The notes under the pieces are model-generated. The model worked only from the letters and a program-made list of their open reading frames with translations, was not told the origin of the DNA and did not search any database. Shown here one piece after another: positions 44,609 through 55,159 of a DNA stretch of 64,000 bases (positions are counted from its first letter, which is position 1; the number at the start of each line of letters is the position of its first letter). The DNA is from Nevskiaceae bacterium (GTDB lineage Bacteria; Pseudomonadota; Gammaproteobacteria; Nevskiales; Nevskiaceae): the NCBI GenBank assembly GCA_004297005.1, contig SCVA01000046.1:35516-99515 (forward strand), in the 5' to 3' direction. The translations under genes and the position numbers were made by a program.

Positions 44609-45541
44609 TTATGGGGTGGTGGCGAGCGGCTTACATTGACCGGGCTCGCCGGCCGGAGCAAGCCGGCCCGTGGTGTCGGTGCAGGCCGGATGCCGGTCGG
44701 CCGCCGCTGCGGCAGTCGCCGGGCCTTCCGCGCCGCCGCCCTTGGTCTTGGGCGGGGCCGGCGACCAGGCTGGCCGCTCCGCCAGGCCGGAGTCGATCAC
44801 TACCATCAGCCGCCCCGGCCAGGGCGTCGGCTCGCGGTCGGGGCGCAGCAGCCAGCGCAGCTTGTCCGGCACGGCCTCGGTCAGGTAGTCGGCGTCGAGC
44901 AGACCATAGCGATCGAGGAAGCGGTCGAGGGTGGTGGGGATGCGCACGCAGCCCTTGGACTGCGCGGTGCCCAGCCGCGGCTCCAGATAGCGCGGATCGG
45001 TGGCGTGCATGACCAGCCGCATGGGACTGACGCCACCGGCGCCCCAGCCGCGCGTCGCCAGTTGCCAGCCGAAGTCATAGACGCGCAGGCCCTGCTCGCC
45101 ATAGCCAAGGATGCCGAGCTTGTTCTCGGTGCCTTCCGAGCGGTGGTCGAAGTTGGCGGGGCTATGCCTGAATACGCCGGTGGGAGTGAGGAAATGCTCG
45201 TATTCGCCGGGTTTGCCGGTGGACACCGGCGAGGCGCCGATCAGCGCCGGTTCGCCCAACTCCGAAAGCCACCAGAGCAGCGCGGCCTGCACCTGCGGGT
45301 CGCGATCCACCAGCAGCAGGTACTGCGAGCGCAAATCCGGATAGCCGGCCTGATCCAGCGCCGCGCGCAGGCTCAGCGCGTACCGCGCCTGCGCCTCGGG
45401 TGGCAATTCCAGTCGGTGATCCACCTCGACCCGGTAGCGTTCCCGCAGTGCCAGACCGGGATCGTCGGCCGTCGCCGCGCGGCCACCCAGCAGGGCGGCG
45501 AGCAGGGCCAAGTGCAGTCCGCGCCGAAGCCGGCAGGCCAT
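44609..45541 (-). CDS. L,D-transpeptidase (YkuD-type) family protein
   Basis: MRLVMHATDPRYLEPRLGTAQSKGCVRIPTTLDRFLDRYG; signal peptide MACRLRRGLHLALLAALLGGRAATA. Confidence 0.85.
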   Translation of the reverse strand: MACRLRRGLHLALLAALLGGRAATADDPGLALRERYRVEVDHRLELPPEAQARYALSLRAALDQAGYPDLRSQYLLLVDRDPQVQAALLWWLSELGEPALIGASPVSTGKPGEYEHFLTPTGVFRHSPANFDHRSEGTENKLGILGYGEQGLRVYDFGWQLATRGWGAGGVSPMRLVMHATDPRYLEPRLGTAQSKGCVRIPTTLDRFLDRYGLLDADYLTEAVPDKLRWLLRPDREPTPWPGRLMVVIDSGLAERPAWSPAPPKTKGGGAEGPATAAAAADRHPACTDTTGRLAPAGEPGQCKPLATTP

Positions 45542-45569
45542 GGGCGGACTGCGAAGGCCGGCCGCTGGC

Positions 45570-46037
45570 TCAGAGCGTGGCCGGCAACAGTCCGCGCAAT
45601 TCGTCGGTGCTGTGCTCGGTGACATCCTTGTCGACGCTGCCGGCGATCAGCGCGCCGGTGGCGGCGTCCAGATGCTGACGCAGCAGGCCGAGAAAGCCGG
45701 GTTCGGCGATCAGATACAGCTTGTTGAGCGCGCCGCCCTGACGGGCCTGGCGCAGCCGCTGGCTGATTACTTCGGCGAAGCGCTCGGCGGCCTGCTCCTT
45801 CGGGCTTTCGTGCTGGCCCAGGGCACGTGACGGGCCGCCACGACCCTTCACCAGCCGGCCAGGGCGATCACTGGCCAGAGCCTGCTCGGGCTGGCGCGCC
45901 GCTGGGTTGAGGAAGGCCTGCACTTCCTGCAGAGGTGCGCCGGGCACTGGTTCGCAGAACAGCCGGGCGCGGCCGTGATCGGCGGCCACCACCCAGGTGG
46001 CGCCACGGTTCAGGGGTTGGGCGGTGGGACGGGTCAT
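45570..46037 (-). CDS. Host attachment family protein
   Basis: TWVVAADHGRARLF...; AERFAEVISQRLRQARQGGALNKLYLIAEPGFLGLLRQHL. Confidence 0.85.
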   Translation of the reverse strand: MTRPTAQPLNRGATWVVAADHGRARLFCEPVPGAPLQEVQAFLNPAARQPEQALASDRPGRLVKGRGGPSRALGQHESPKEQAAERFAEVISQRLRQARQGGALNKLYLIAEPGFLGLLRQHLDAATGALIAGSVDKDVTEHSTDELRGLLPATL

Positions 46038-46091
46038 GGCGATGCTCCTCGGAGTGTGCGTCCAGGCTCGCCGACTCCGCGACGGAGAACA

Positions 46092-46105
46092 CTGACCCTG
46101 GTCAA
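46092..46105. promoter_or_regulatory. FNR/Anr-like box
   Basis: CTGAC-CCTG-GTCAA in the divergent intergenic region. Confidence 0.42.
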
Positions 46106-46180
46106 CTCGCGCGGCGTCGTTTGGAAGCCGGGTCGGCCATACTGCCTTAACCGCCAGTACGGCCATCCGGTAGTTTCCTC

Positions 46181-48946
46181 ATGTCCCCAGCCCAGACCGG
46201 CAAGCCACCGCCGCCATCGGCTGCCGAGGAGCGGCGTTGGCACGCGCTGCACAGCCATGAGGCCTTGGACGCCGTTCAGTCCGATGCCGACGGCGGCCTC
46301 TCGCACGAGCAGGTGCGAGAGCGGCTGCTGCGTTTCGGCGCCAACATTCTGCCGGAGCAGGCGCCGCGCTCGCTGCTGGCGGTGTTTCTCGGGCAGTTCC
46401 GCAATCCGCTGATCTATCTGCTGCTGGCGGCGGCGGCGCTGGCCCTGGGGCTGGGGCATGGCAGCGATGCGGCGGTGATCGTCGCCGTGGTGCTGCTCAA
46501 TGCCCTGATCGGCGCTTTTCAGGAAGGCCGCGCCGCCCGCGCGCTGGCGGCCCTGCGCAAGCTCGCCGGGCGCCAGGCGCGGGTGCTGCGTGGCGGCGTC
46601 GAGCAGCGCATCGCCGCGCAGGAGCTGGTGCCCGGCGACATCCTGGTGCTGGATGCCGGCGACGCGGTTGCCGCCGACGCCCGCCTGCTCGACGGCGCCG
46701 CCATCCAGATCGCCGAGGCGGCGCTCACCGGCGAGTCGCTGCCGGTGGCCAAGCACCTGCTGCCGCTGGCGCCCGACACCCCGCTCGCCGACCGCCGCAA
46801 CATGGTCTACGCCGGCACCCATGTCACCGCCGGCCGGGCGCGCGCGGTGGTGGTCGCCACCGGCGGCGCTACCGAGATCGGCCACATCGCCGCGCTGGCC
46901 GAGTCCGCGGTGCGGCCGAAGACGCCGCTGGAGCAGCGCATCGCCGAATTCGGCCGCGCGCTGATCGGCGTCGCGGTGCTGCTGTTCCTGGTCATCAACC
47001 TGATCGGCTACTGGCAGGGCCTGCCGTTCGACCAGATCCTGATGGTCGCCATCAGCCAGGTGGTGGGCATGATCCCCGAGGGCCTGCCGGTGGCGATGAC
47101 CATCGCCCTGGCGGTGGGCGTGCAGCGCATGGCGCGCCGTCAGGTGGTGGTGCGGCGGCTGGCGGCGGTGGAATCGCTGGGCTCGACCACGGTGATCTGC
47201 AGCGACAAGACCGGCACCCTCACCCGCAACGAGATGACGGTCACCGCCATCCTGCTCGCCGACGGCCGCGCGCTGACGGTGAGCGGCGCCGGCTATGCCC
47301 CGGAGGGCGCGTTCAGCAACGGCGAGGGCCTGCTCGACCCCGCCGCCCACGCCGACCTCCAGCGGCTGCTGGAAGCCGGCCTGCTCTGCAACGACGCCAA
47401 TCTGCAGGGGCCGGCCGATGGCGAGACCCGCTGGCTGCCGGTTGGCGATCCCACCGAGGTGGCGCTGGTCACGCTCGCCATCAAGGGCGGCCTGGTGCCT
47501 GCGGAGCTGCGTCGGCAGCGGCCAAGGCGTGCGGAGATTCCCTTCGACGCCGCCGTGCAGATGATGGCCACCCAGCACCAGACTCCGAGCGGCAGCCAGG
47601 TGCTGCTCAAGGGCGCGCCGGAAGTGCTGCTCGCGCTCTGCGCCAGCATCCAGTGCGAGGGCCAGGAAATTGCTCTCGACGCGGCGCACGGTCAGGCCCT
47701 GCTCGACGCCGCGCAAAGCCTGGCCGCGCGCGGCCTGCGCCTGCTCGCCTTCGGGGTGGTCGAGGGCGGCGAGATCGAGGGCGGCCGGGGCTACGGCGCG
47801 TTCGCGGGTCGCGTCCGCCTGCTCGGCCTCACCGGCCAGACCGACCCGCCGCGGCCGGAGGTGAAAGAGGCGGTGGCGCTATGCCGCGCGGCCGGTATCC
47901 GGCCGGTGATGGTCACCGGCGATCACCGCGCCACCGCGCTGGCGGTGGCGCAAGAGCTGGGCATCGCCAGGCCCAGCGACGCGGTGATCGAGGGCCGCGA
48001 GCTGGAGCAGTGGAGCGAGGCCGAGCTGGCCGAGCGCATCGATGGCGTGGCGGTGTTCGCGCGCGTGCATCCGGCGCAGAAGCTGCGCATCGTCGGCGCC
48101 TACCAGCGCCGCCAGGAGGTGGTGGCGATGACCGGCGACGGCGTCAACGACGCGCCGGCCCTGGTGCAGGCCGATGTCGGCGTGGCCATGGGCATCACCG
48201 GCACCGAGGTCGCCAAGGAGGCGGCGAAGATCGTCATCAGCGACGACAACTTCGCCAGCATCGTCGCCGCGGTGGAGGAGGGCCGGGTCGTCTACCGCAA
48301 CATCAAGAAGGTGGTGCTGCACCAGTTCTCCACCTCGGTGGCGGAGGTGCTAATCCTGCTGCTGGCGACCCTGCTCGGGTATCCGCCGCCGTTCGTGGCG
48401 GTGCAGATCCTCTGGAACAACCTGGTGACCGAGGGCATCGTCACCATCAATCTGATCATGGAACCGGCCGAGGGCGACGAGATGCGCCAGCGGCCGATCG
48501 CGCGCGACGAGCCCCTGCTGTCGCGCCTGCTGCTCACCCGCATCGCCTTCATGGTGCCGGCGATGGTGCTGTCCACGCTGGGCTGGTTCATCTGGCGGAC
48601 GGCGGCGGGCATTCCGGCCGAGCAGGTGCGCACCGAGGCCTTCACCCTGCTGGTGATCTGCGAGTGGTTCAACGTGCTCAACTGCCGCTCGGAGACGCGC
48701 TCGGCGCTGCACTTCGACCGGCTGCGCAATCCCTGGCTGCTTGGCGGCCTGCTTGCCGGCGCGGCGCTACAGGGCCTGGTGGTGTACTGGCCGCCGCTGG
48801 GCCAGTTTTTCTACACCGTGCCCCTCGGCCTCGCCGATCTGGTGATGCTGGTCGCGGTCGGCAGCCTGGTGCTGTGGGTGGAGGAGCTGCGCAAGCTGGT
48901 GCTGCGCTCTCGCAAGCGCCGCCGTGACGGCGGAGTGCCGGCATGA
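46181..48946 (+). CDS. Cation-translocating P-type ATPase (P2-like)
   Basis: [51 protein letters not shown]. Confidence 0.95.
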   Translation: MSPAQTGKPPPPSAAEERRWHALHSHEALDAVQSDADGGLSHEQVRERLLRFGANILPEQAPRSLLAVFLGQFRNPLIYLLLAAAALALGLGHGSDAAVIVAVVLLNALIGAFQEGRAARALAALRKLAGRQARVLRGGVEQRIAAQELVPGDILVLDAGDAVAADARLLDGAAIQIAEAALTGESLPVAKHLLPLAPDTPLADRRNMVYAGTHVTAGRARAVVVATGGATEIGHIAALAESAVRPKTPLEQRIAEFGRALIGVAVLLFLVINLIGYWQGLPFDQILMVAISQVVGMIPEGLPVAMTIALAVGVQRMARRQVVVRRLAAVESLGSTTVICSDKTGTLTRNEMTVTAILLADGRALTVSGAGYAPEGAFSNGEGLLDPAAHADLQRLLEAGLLCNDANLQGPADGETRWLPVGDPTEVALVTLAIKGGLVPAELRRQRPRRAEIPFDAAVQMMATQHQTPSGSQVLLKGAPEVLLALCASIQCEGQEIALDAAHGQALLDAAQSLAARGLRLLAFGVVEGGEIEGGRGYGAFAGRVRLLGLTGQTDPPRPEVKEAVALCRAAGIRPVMVTGDHRATALAVAQELGIARPSDAVIEGRELEQWSEAELAERIDGVAVFARVHPAQKLRIVGAYQRRQEVVAMTGDGVNDAPALVQADVGVAMGITGTEVAKEAAKIVISDDNFASIVAAVEEGRVVYRNIKKVVLHQFSTSVAEVLILLLATLLGYPPPFVAVQILWNNLVTEGIVTINLIMEPAEGDEMRQRPIARDEPLLSRLLLTRIAFMVPAMVLSTLGWFIWRTAAGIPAEQVRTEAFTLLVICEWFNVLNCRSETRSALHFDRLRNPWLLGGLLAGAALQGLVVYWPPLGQFFYTVPLGLADLVMLVAVGSLVLWVEELRKLVLRSRKRRRDGGVPA

Positions 48947-49929
48947 TTTATCTGCTGGTGTTCCTGCTCAGCGGCGCAGTGGTGGTGGTCGCCGGCACCG
49001 CGCTGGCCCGGCACGCCGATGCCATCGCCGAGGCGACGCGCATCGGCCGGCTGTGGGTGGGCTCGGTGCTTCTCGCCGGCGCGACCTCCCTGCCGGAGCT
49101 GACCACCGACCTCGCCGCCGTGCGGCTGGGCGCGCCCGATCTCGCGGTGGGCGATCTGTTTGGCTCCAGCCTCGCCAACATGCTGATCCTGGCGCTGCTC
49201 GACTTGATGCCGCCGCGTGGTCAGGTGCTGCGCAATGCCGGCGCCGGCCACGTGCTCGCCGCCAGCCTGGCGATCAGCCTCAACGCGCTGGCGGCGGTAC
49301 TGGTGCTGGTGGGGCTGGAATCCTCGTTCCTGTGGATAGGCCCTGGCTCGCTGCTGCTGTTCTGCGCCTACCTGGCCGGCACCCGCGCGACTTATCTGCA
49401 AGCAGTCAACGGTCATGGCGTGGTCGCGGAAGAGACCGCCGCTCCACGGTCGAGGCTGCGGCCGGCCTTGTACGGCTTCGCCGCCGCGGCGCTCTGGGTG
49501 TTGCTGGCGGCGCCGGCCTTCGCCTGGTCGGCCAAGGGCATCGCCGAGATCAGCGGGCTGGGCAATACTTTTGTCGGCACCTGGCTGGTCGGTCTGGCCA
49601 CTTCGCTGCCGGAACTCGCCGCCTCGCTGGCGGCGGTGCGACTCGGCGCGCTGGATCTCGCGGTGGGCAATCTGTTTGGCTCCAACGCCTTCAACATGGC
49701 GATCTTCCTGCCGCTGGATCTGGCGCAGCCGGGCAATCTGTTTGCGGCGATCGACCGTGGTCATGCGCTGACCGGGCTGTTCGCAGTGCTGCTGACCAGT
49801 CTGGGCCTCGCCGCCATCGTCTATCGCGTCAAGGGGCGCTACCAGATGCTGGAGCCGGGCAGTGTGCTGATGGTGCTGGCCTATTTCGGCGCGCTCTGGA
49901 CGCTCTACCGGCACACCGCCGGCGGTTGA
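48943..49929 (+). CDS. Sodium/calcium exchanger (CaCA) family protein
   Basis: Two inverted repeats: GATSLPELTTDLAAVRLGAPDLAVGDLFGSSLANM and ATSLPELAASLAAVRLGALDLAVGNLFGSNAFNM. Confidence 0.92.
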   Translation: MIYLLVFLLSGAVVVVAGTALARHADAIAEATRIGRLWVGSVLLAGATSLPELTTDLAAVRLGAPDLAVGDLFGSSLANMLILALLDLMPPRGQVLRNAGAGHVLAASLAISLNALAAVLVLVGLESSFLWIGPGSLLLFCAYLAGTRATYLQAVNGHGVVAEETAAPRSRLRPALYGFAAAALWVLLAAPAFAWSAKGIAEISGLGNTFVGTWLVGLATSLPELAASLAAVRLGALDLAVGNLFGSNAFNMAIFLPLDLAQPGNLFAAIDRGHALTGLFAVLLTSLGLAAIVYRVKGRYQMLEPGSVLMVLAYFGALWTLYRHTAGG

Positions 49930-49940
49930 TCGTCAGACGC

Positions 49941-50948
49941 TCAGCCGGGTCGCTTGCAGTCCAGCACCGCCGCGCCCAGCAGGCGGCCGGCGCGCAGGTC
50001 GGCGAGCGCCTGGTTGGCCGCCTCCAGCGGATAGACCTGCACCTGGGTGCGCACCGGCACCTGCGGCGCCAGCGCCAGGAACTCGCGGGCGTCGTCGCGG
50101 GTGAGATTGGCGACGCTCAGGAGTTGCCGCTCGCCCCACAGCCAGGCGTAGGGAAAGGCCGGAATCTCGCTCATGTGGATGCCGCCGCAGACCACGCGGC
50201 CACCCTTGCGCACCGCCTGCAGGGCGATCGGCACCAGGGCGCCGTCGGCGGCGAAGATGATCGCCGCGTCCAGCGTCACCGGCGCGCGCTCATCGGAGCC
50301 GCCGGCCCAGACCGCCCCCAGCTCGCGGGCAAAGCCCTGCGCGGCGACATCGCCGGGGCGGGTGTAGGCGTAGACCTCGCGGCCCTGCCAGCGCGCCAGC
50401 TGGGCGATCACATGCGCGGCGGCGCCGAAGCCGTACAGGCCTAGGCGCTTGGGCTCGCCGCAGAGACGCAGCGCGCGGTAGCCGATCAGGCCGCCGCAGA
50501 GCAGCGGGGCGACTTCCAGATCGCCATAGCCCTCGGGCAGCGGGAACACGTAGTCGGCCTCGGCCAGGCAGTGCGTGGCATAGCCGCCGTCGAGCTGGTA
50601 ACCGGTGAACAGCGCCGCGTCGCAGAGGTTCTCGCGGCCTTCCAGGCAATAGCCGCAGTGGCCGCAGGTGTGGCCCAGCCAGGGCAGGCCGACGCGGCTG
50701 CCGGCGACCAGGCCCTGCACCGCGCGGCCCGAGGTCAGCACCCGGCCGACCACCTGGTGGCCGGGGATGCGCGGGTAGCGAATCTCCGGCAGCTCGCCGT
50801 CGAGCAGGTGCAGGTCGGTGCGGCAGACGCCGCAGGCGGTGACCTCGATCAGCACCTGGTTCGCGGCCGGTACCGGTAGCGGTAGCGAGCGCCGCTGCAG
50901 CGGGCCGCCGGCTTGTTCCAGCACCATCGCGATCACGCGCTGCGTCAT
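49941..50948 (-). CDS. Zinc-dependent alcohol dehydrogenase family protein
   Basis: EVTACGVCRTDLHLLDGELP; GHTCGHCGYCLEGRENLCDAALFTGYQLDGGYA. Confidence 0.94.
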   Translation of the reverse strand: MTQRVIAMVLEQAGGPLQRRSLPLPVPAANQVLIEVTACGVCRTDLHLLDGELPEIRYPRIPGHQVVGRVLTSGRAVQGLVAGSRVGLPWLGHTCGHCGYCLEGRENLCDAALFTGYQLDGGYATHCLAEADYVFPLPEGYGDLEVAPLLCGGLIGYRALRLCGEPKRLGLYGFGAAAHVIAQLARWQGREVYAYTRPGDVAAQGFARELGAVWAGGSDERAPVTLDAAIIFAADGALVPIALQAVRKGGRVVCGGIHMSEIPAFPYAWLWGERQLLSVANLTRDDAREFLALAPQVPVRTQVQVYPLEAANQALADLRAGRLLGAAVLDCKRPG

Positions 50949-50961
50949 GGTCGGCTCACGG

Positions 50962-52398
50962 CTAGAGATAGGGCGACATCAGCCAGCACAGCGCGTCGCG
51001 CAGGCGCTGCGGCAGTGGACGGGCGTCGAGTTCGGCGCGGCTGATTGGCCGCGAGACCGCCTGCAACTCCTCGAAGTGCGCCGCCGCCCAGGCGGCCAGC
51101 GCGCGGTCGTAGCTTTCCACCACCAGCTCGAAGTTGAGACGCAGACTGCGCTGGTCGAGATTGGCCGAGCCGAATTGGAGGTAGTAGTCGTCTACCAGCA
51201 GCAGCTTGCTGTGCGCGAACGGGCCGGGCCGTTCCAGCACCCGTACCTGGCGGTCTAGCAGTTGCCAGAGCACATTGCGGGTGGCCCAGGTCATCCAGGG
51301 CTGGTCGTTCTTTGCCGGTAGCACCAGGCAGACATCGACACCGCGCAGCGCCGCCGACTGCAGTGCGCCGATCAGCGGCGCGGTGGGCAGGAAGTAGGGA
51401 GTCATGATCCACACCCGCTGATGCGCATTGGCGAGCGCGCCCAGCAGCAACATCAGCAGCCGATCCAGCTCCTCGTTGGGTCCGTCGGTGACGGCGCGTG
51501 CCAGCGCCTGGCCGCCGGCCGCCGGTCCGGTAGCGACCGCAACCGGCGTGGCCTCGCCGGTGGCGAAATGCCAGTCGGCGAGGAACACCTGTTCGAGCTG
51601 CGCGACCAGCGGCCCTTCGATCCGGAAGTGCAGGTCGGTGACCTCGGCGGGCTGGCCCGCTTCGCCGCGGTGGTAGCCGGCGATGTTCATGCCACCGGTG
51701 TAGGCGATCTCGCCGTCGGCGATCAGCAGTTTGCGGTGGTTGCGCAGGTTCAGGTGCAGCAGGGGCGGGAACCAGCGCGGCGGCAGGAACAGGGCTGCCT
51801 GAATGCCGTGACGCGCCAGCAGTTGGCTGGCGCGTGGCCGGTACCAGGCATTGGCGGCGCCATCGAGCAGCACCCGCAGGCGCACACCGCGTGCCTGGGC
51901 TGCGGCCAGTGCGAGCGCGAACTCCTCGCCGCAGGCGTCGCCCAGGTAGATGTAGCTGGCCAGGTGCAGGGTGTGCCTGGCCTCGGCGATGCTGCGCAGC
52001 ATCGCGGGATAGGCCTCGTCGCCGTCCCGCAGCGGAGTGATGCGGTTGCCAGTGGTGAGCGGCCGGCCGGTGAGCGCGCTGCCCAGCCGCACCAACTCGC
52101 GCAGTTCCCGGCTTTCGGCGTCGGGCAGTGAGCCGAACAGCGAGTCTTGCGCCTGGGTCTGAGCGTGGATGACCGCCTCGGTGCCCAGCAGTTGCCGCGC
52201 CCGCTGCTCGATGCGGTTGACGCCGAACAGCCAGTACAGCGCCGGACCGGCCAGCGGGAACAGCGCGCAGACCGCGATCCAGCCCCAGGCCGAGCGCGGA
52301 TCGCGCTTGTGCAGCAGCACGTGCGCCACCGTCGGCAGCACCAGCAAGAGGTCCAGCGCCAGCAGCCAATGGCTGCCCGCGGGCAGGGCCAGGTTCAT
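50962..52398 (-). CDS. cls: Cardiolipin synthase
   Basis: NHRKLLIADGEIAYTGGMNIA and PFAHSKLLLVDDYYLQFGSANLDQRSLRLNFE (two PLD HKD motifs). Confidence 0.94.
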   Translation of the reverse strand: MNLALPAGSHWLLALDLLLVLPTVAHVLLHKRDPRSAWGWIAVCALFPLAGPALYWLFGVNRIEQRARQLLGTEAVIHAQTQAQDSLFGSLPDAESRELRELVRLGSALTGRPLTTGNRITPLRDGDEAYPAMLRSIAEARHTLHLASYIYLGDACGEEFALALAAAQARGVRLRVLLDGAANAWYRPRASQLLARHGIQAALFLPPRWFPPLLHLNLRNHRKLLIADGEIAYTGGMNIAGYHRGEAGQPAEVTDLHFRIEGPLVAQLEQVFLADWHFATGEATPVAVATGPAAGGQALARAVTDGPNEELDRLLMLLLGALANAHQRVWIMTPYFLPTAPLIGALQSAALRGVDVCLVLPAKNDQPWMTWATRNVLWQLLDRQVRVLERPGPFAHSKLLLVDDYYLQFGSANLDQRSLRLNFELVVESYDRALAAWAAAHFEELQAVSRPISRAELDARPLPQRLRDALCWLMSPYL

Positions 52399-52466
52399 CG
52401 ACTGGGCTCGGGAGGCGGGTTCACCCGGCCAGTATGTACAAGATCGGCGCCGGTTCGTGCCGGCGG

Positions 52467-52480
52467 TTGATCGTGGTCAA
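52467..52480. promoter_or_regulatory. FNR/Anr-like box
   Basis: TTGAT-CGTG-GTCAA between divergent cls and P-type ATPase. Confidence 0.52.
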
Positions 52481-52540
52481 GCCCGGTGCTGGCTCGGCGG
52501 TCTAAGCTGCGACGTACTGGCCCCTCCCGGATTTCGTTTC

Positions 52541-55099
52541 GTGGACGCAGAACAGAACGGCGGTCTCAGTAGCGCCGAAGCCGCCGAGCGCCTGGCGCGC
52601 TTGGGCCCCAACGAGCAGGTCCGCGACCGCCCACGCGGCTGGACCTGGGTCGCCTACGAGATGCTGCGCGAGCCGATGTTCCTGTTGCTGAGTGCCTGCG
52701 GCGCGGTGTATCTGATGTTGGGTGAGCCGGGAGAGACAGCGCTGCTGCTGGTGGCGCTGGCCCTGATCATCGGCATCACCTTCGTGCAGAAGCAGCGCAC
52801 CCAGCGCGCCTTGGAGGCCTTGCGCGAACTCAGCAGCCCGCGCGCCCTGGTGATCCGCGATGGTCAGCGCCGGCGCATCGCCGGCCGCGAGGTGGTGCCT
52901 GGTGATCTGCTGGTGCTCTCCGAGGGTGACCGTGTGGCGGCCGACGCACTGCTGATTGACGCCCGCAACCTGCGCGTCGACGAGTCCCTGCTCACCGGCG
53001 AGGCCTTGGCGGTGCTCAAGCGTGCCGATCCTGCGGCGCTGCCGAGCGCGCCAGGTGGTGAGGGCAGTGCCTCGGTGTTCAGCGGCAGCCTGGTGGTCAG
53101 CGGCACCGGCGTGGCGCGGGTGGTCGCCACCGGTGCCAAGACCGCGCTCGGCGGTATCGGTCAGGCCCTGCGCGGCATCGAGGAGCAGCCCACCCGCCTG
53201 CAGCAGGAGACCAATGGCGTGGTGCGCCGGCTGGCGCCGCTGGCGCTGCTGCTGAGTCTGCTGGTGGCGCTGGTGCTGGGCTATACCCGCGGCACCTGGC
53301 TGCAAGGTCTGCTCGCCGGACTGGCGCTGGCGATGTCGCTGCTGCCGGAGGAATTCCCGGTAGTGCTGACGGTCTTCCTGGCGCTGGGCGCCTGGCGGAT
53401 GTCGCGGCGGCAGGTGCTGACCCGCCGCACCGCCGCCATCGAGGCCCTGGGTGCGGCGACCGTGCTCTGTGTCGACAAGACCGGCACGCTGACGGAAAAC
53501 CGCATGACCGTGCGCACCCTCGTGCCAGCCGGCGGCGAGCGGCTCGTGGTCGGCAGCGAGCCCTTGCCGGAGGCGGCCCATGCCCTGGTCGAGTTCGCGA
53601 TACTCGCCACCCGCCGCGATCCTTTCGACCCCATGGAGCGCGCCATCCATGCCCTGGGCCTGGGCGGGCTGGTGGAGGCGGAGCATCTGCACGCCGACTG
53701 GCAACTCGCCCGCGAATACCCGCTGGCACCGGCGCTGCCGGCGATGTCGCAGGTCTGGGAAGCGCGGCGCGGCGGCGAGCGCACGGTGGCAGCCAAGGGC
53801 GCGCCGGAGGCCATCGTCGAGCTCTGCCATCTGGACGCCGCGCAGGCCGAGGCGGTGTACGCGCAGGCGCGGACGCTGGCGGCCTCGGGGCTAAGGGTCC
53901 TGGCGGTGGCCCGCGCCCGCCTCACCCATGGCGAGCAGGATGTGTCGCTGGCGGCCACGCCGCTGCCGCCCAGCCTGCACGACTTCGCCTTCGAGTTTCT
54001 CGGCCTGCTGGGCCTGAGCGATCCCCTACGCGCTGGCGTGCCGGCCTCGGTGGCGGCCTTTCGCGAGGCCGGCATTCGGGTGCTGATGGTCACCGGCGAC
54101 TACGCCGAGACCGCCAGCCACATCGCCGCCGAAGCCGGCCTCGCCGAGCCCCAGAGAGTGCTGGGCGGCGCCGAGATCGAAACCCTGGACGAGGCCGGCC
54201 TGGCCGCCGCGCTGGCGCGTTGCAGCGTGATCGCCCGCGCCCGCCCCGAGCACAAGCTGCGCATCGTGCGCGCCCTGCAACAGGCTGGCGAGGTGGTGGC
54301 GATGACCGGCGACGGCGTCAACGATGCCCCGGCGCTAAGGGCCGCCGACATCGGCATCGCCATGGGCGGGCGCGGCACCGATGTCGCCCGCGAGGCCGCG
54401 CATCTGGTCCTGGCCGACGACGACTTCAGCTCCATCGTCCACGCCGTGCGCCTGGGCCGGCGCATCTTCGACAATCTGCGCCGGGCGGTGGCCTACATCA
54501 TCGCCGTGCACATTCCCATCGCCGGCTTGTCACTGTTGCCGATCCTGCTTGGCTGGCCCTTGTTGCTGCTGCCGGCGCACATCGCCTTTTTGCAGCTAAT
54601 CATCGACCCCGCCTGCTCGCTGGCCTTCGAGGCCGAGCCCGGTGACCCGGCGGCGATGCGCCGGCCACCGCGCCGGCGCGACACCCGGCTGTTCGATGTC
54701 CGCACTCTCTGGACCAGCCTGTTGCGCGGCTCTCTGGTGCTGCTGCTGGTCTGGCTGACGGTGCTCGCGGTGCGCGCGCAGGGCGGTTCCACGGAGCTGG
54801 TGCGCGGCGCGGGTTTCATCGTGCTGGTTCTGGGCAATCTCGCCCTGCTGGGTGGCAACCGCGCGGCGGTTGGTGGGCTGCGGGCGAGACTGCGGCAGCC
54901 GAACTGGTTGTTGGCTGGTATCAGCCTGGGCGCGCTGCTGGCGCTGGCGGTGGTGCTGTATGTGCCGGCCGCTCGGCGACTGTTCCGCTTCGAAGCGCCT
55001 AGCCTGACGGTGTTGCTCGCCTGTCTTGCCGGCGCCGCGCTAATCCCCCTGCTGTTGGCCGTGGCGGGACGCTGGCGCCGGCCTGACGCAGGTCAATGA
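52541..55099 (+). CDS. Cation-translocating P-type ATPase
   Basis: [47 protein letters not shown] start proposed because the longer ORF (52169) overlaps cls. Confidence 0.93.
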   Translation: MDAEQNGGLSSAEAAERLARLGPNEQVRDRPRGWTWVAYEMLREPMFLLLSACGAVYLMLGEPGETALLLVALALIIGITFVQKQRTQRALEALRELSSPRALVIRDGQRRRIAGREVVPGDLLVLSEGDRVAADALLIDARNLRVDESLLTGEALAVLKRADPAALPSAPGGEGSASVFSGSLVVSGTGVARVVATGAKTALGGIGQALRGIEEQPTRLQQETNGVVRRLAPLALLLSLLVALVLGYTRGTWLQGLLAGLALAMSLLPEEFPVVLTVFLALGAWRMSRRQVLTRRTAAIEALGAATVLCVDKTGTLTENRMTVRTLVPAGGERLVVGSEPLPEAAHALVEFAILATRRDPFDPMERAIHALGLGGLVEAEHLHADWQLAREYPLAPALPAMSQVWEARRGGERTVAAKGAPEAIVELCHLDAAQAEAVYAQARTLAASGLRVLAVARARLTHGEQDVSLAATPLPPSLHDFAFEFLGLLGLSDPLRAGVPASVAAFREAGIRVLMVTGDYAETASHIAAEAGLAEPQRVLGGAEIETLDEAGLAAALARCSVIARARPEHKLRIVRALQQAGEVVAMTGDGVNDAPALRAADIGIAMGGRGTDVAREAAHLVLADDDFSSIVHAVRLGRRIFDNLRRAVAYIIAVHIPIAGLSLLPILLGWPLLLLPAHIAFLQLIIDPACSLAFEAEPGDPAAMRRPPRRRDTRLFDVRTLWTSLLRGSLVLLLVWLTVLAVRAQGGSTELVRGAGFIVLVLGNLALLGGNRAAVGGLRARLRQPNWLLAGISLGALLALAVVLYVPAARRLFRFEAPSLTVLLACLAGAALIPLLLAVAGRWRRPDAGQ
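55083..55096. promoter_or_regulatory. FNR/Anr-like box
   Basis: CTGAC-GCAG-GTCAA overlapping the 3' end of the P-type ATPase, 64 nt before the next start. Confidence 0.4.
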
Positions 55100-55159
55100 G
55101 AGACGGGCGCTGGAGGATGAGGCTGAAGGCCCACAATCCGGGGCTTTGCGGGTCACGAC

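Noticed and set aside
46034-47716. 560-aa minus-strand ORF opposite the P-type ATPase
   Set aside because: Antisense artefact of a high-GC coding gene, no recognisable motifs
52169-52540. N-terminal 124 aa of the second P-type ATPase ORF
   Set aside because: Overlaps the start of divergent cls and the intergenic region containing the FNR-like box; protein similarity to P-type ATPases begins after GTG 52541
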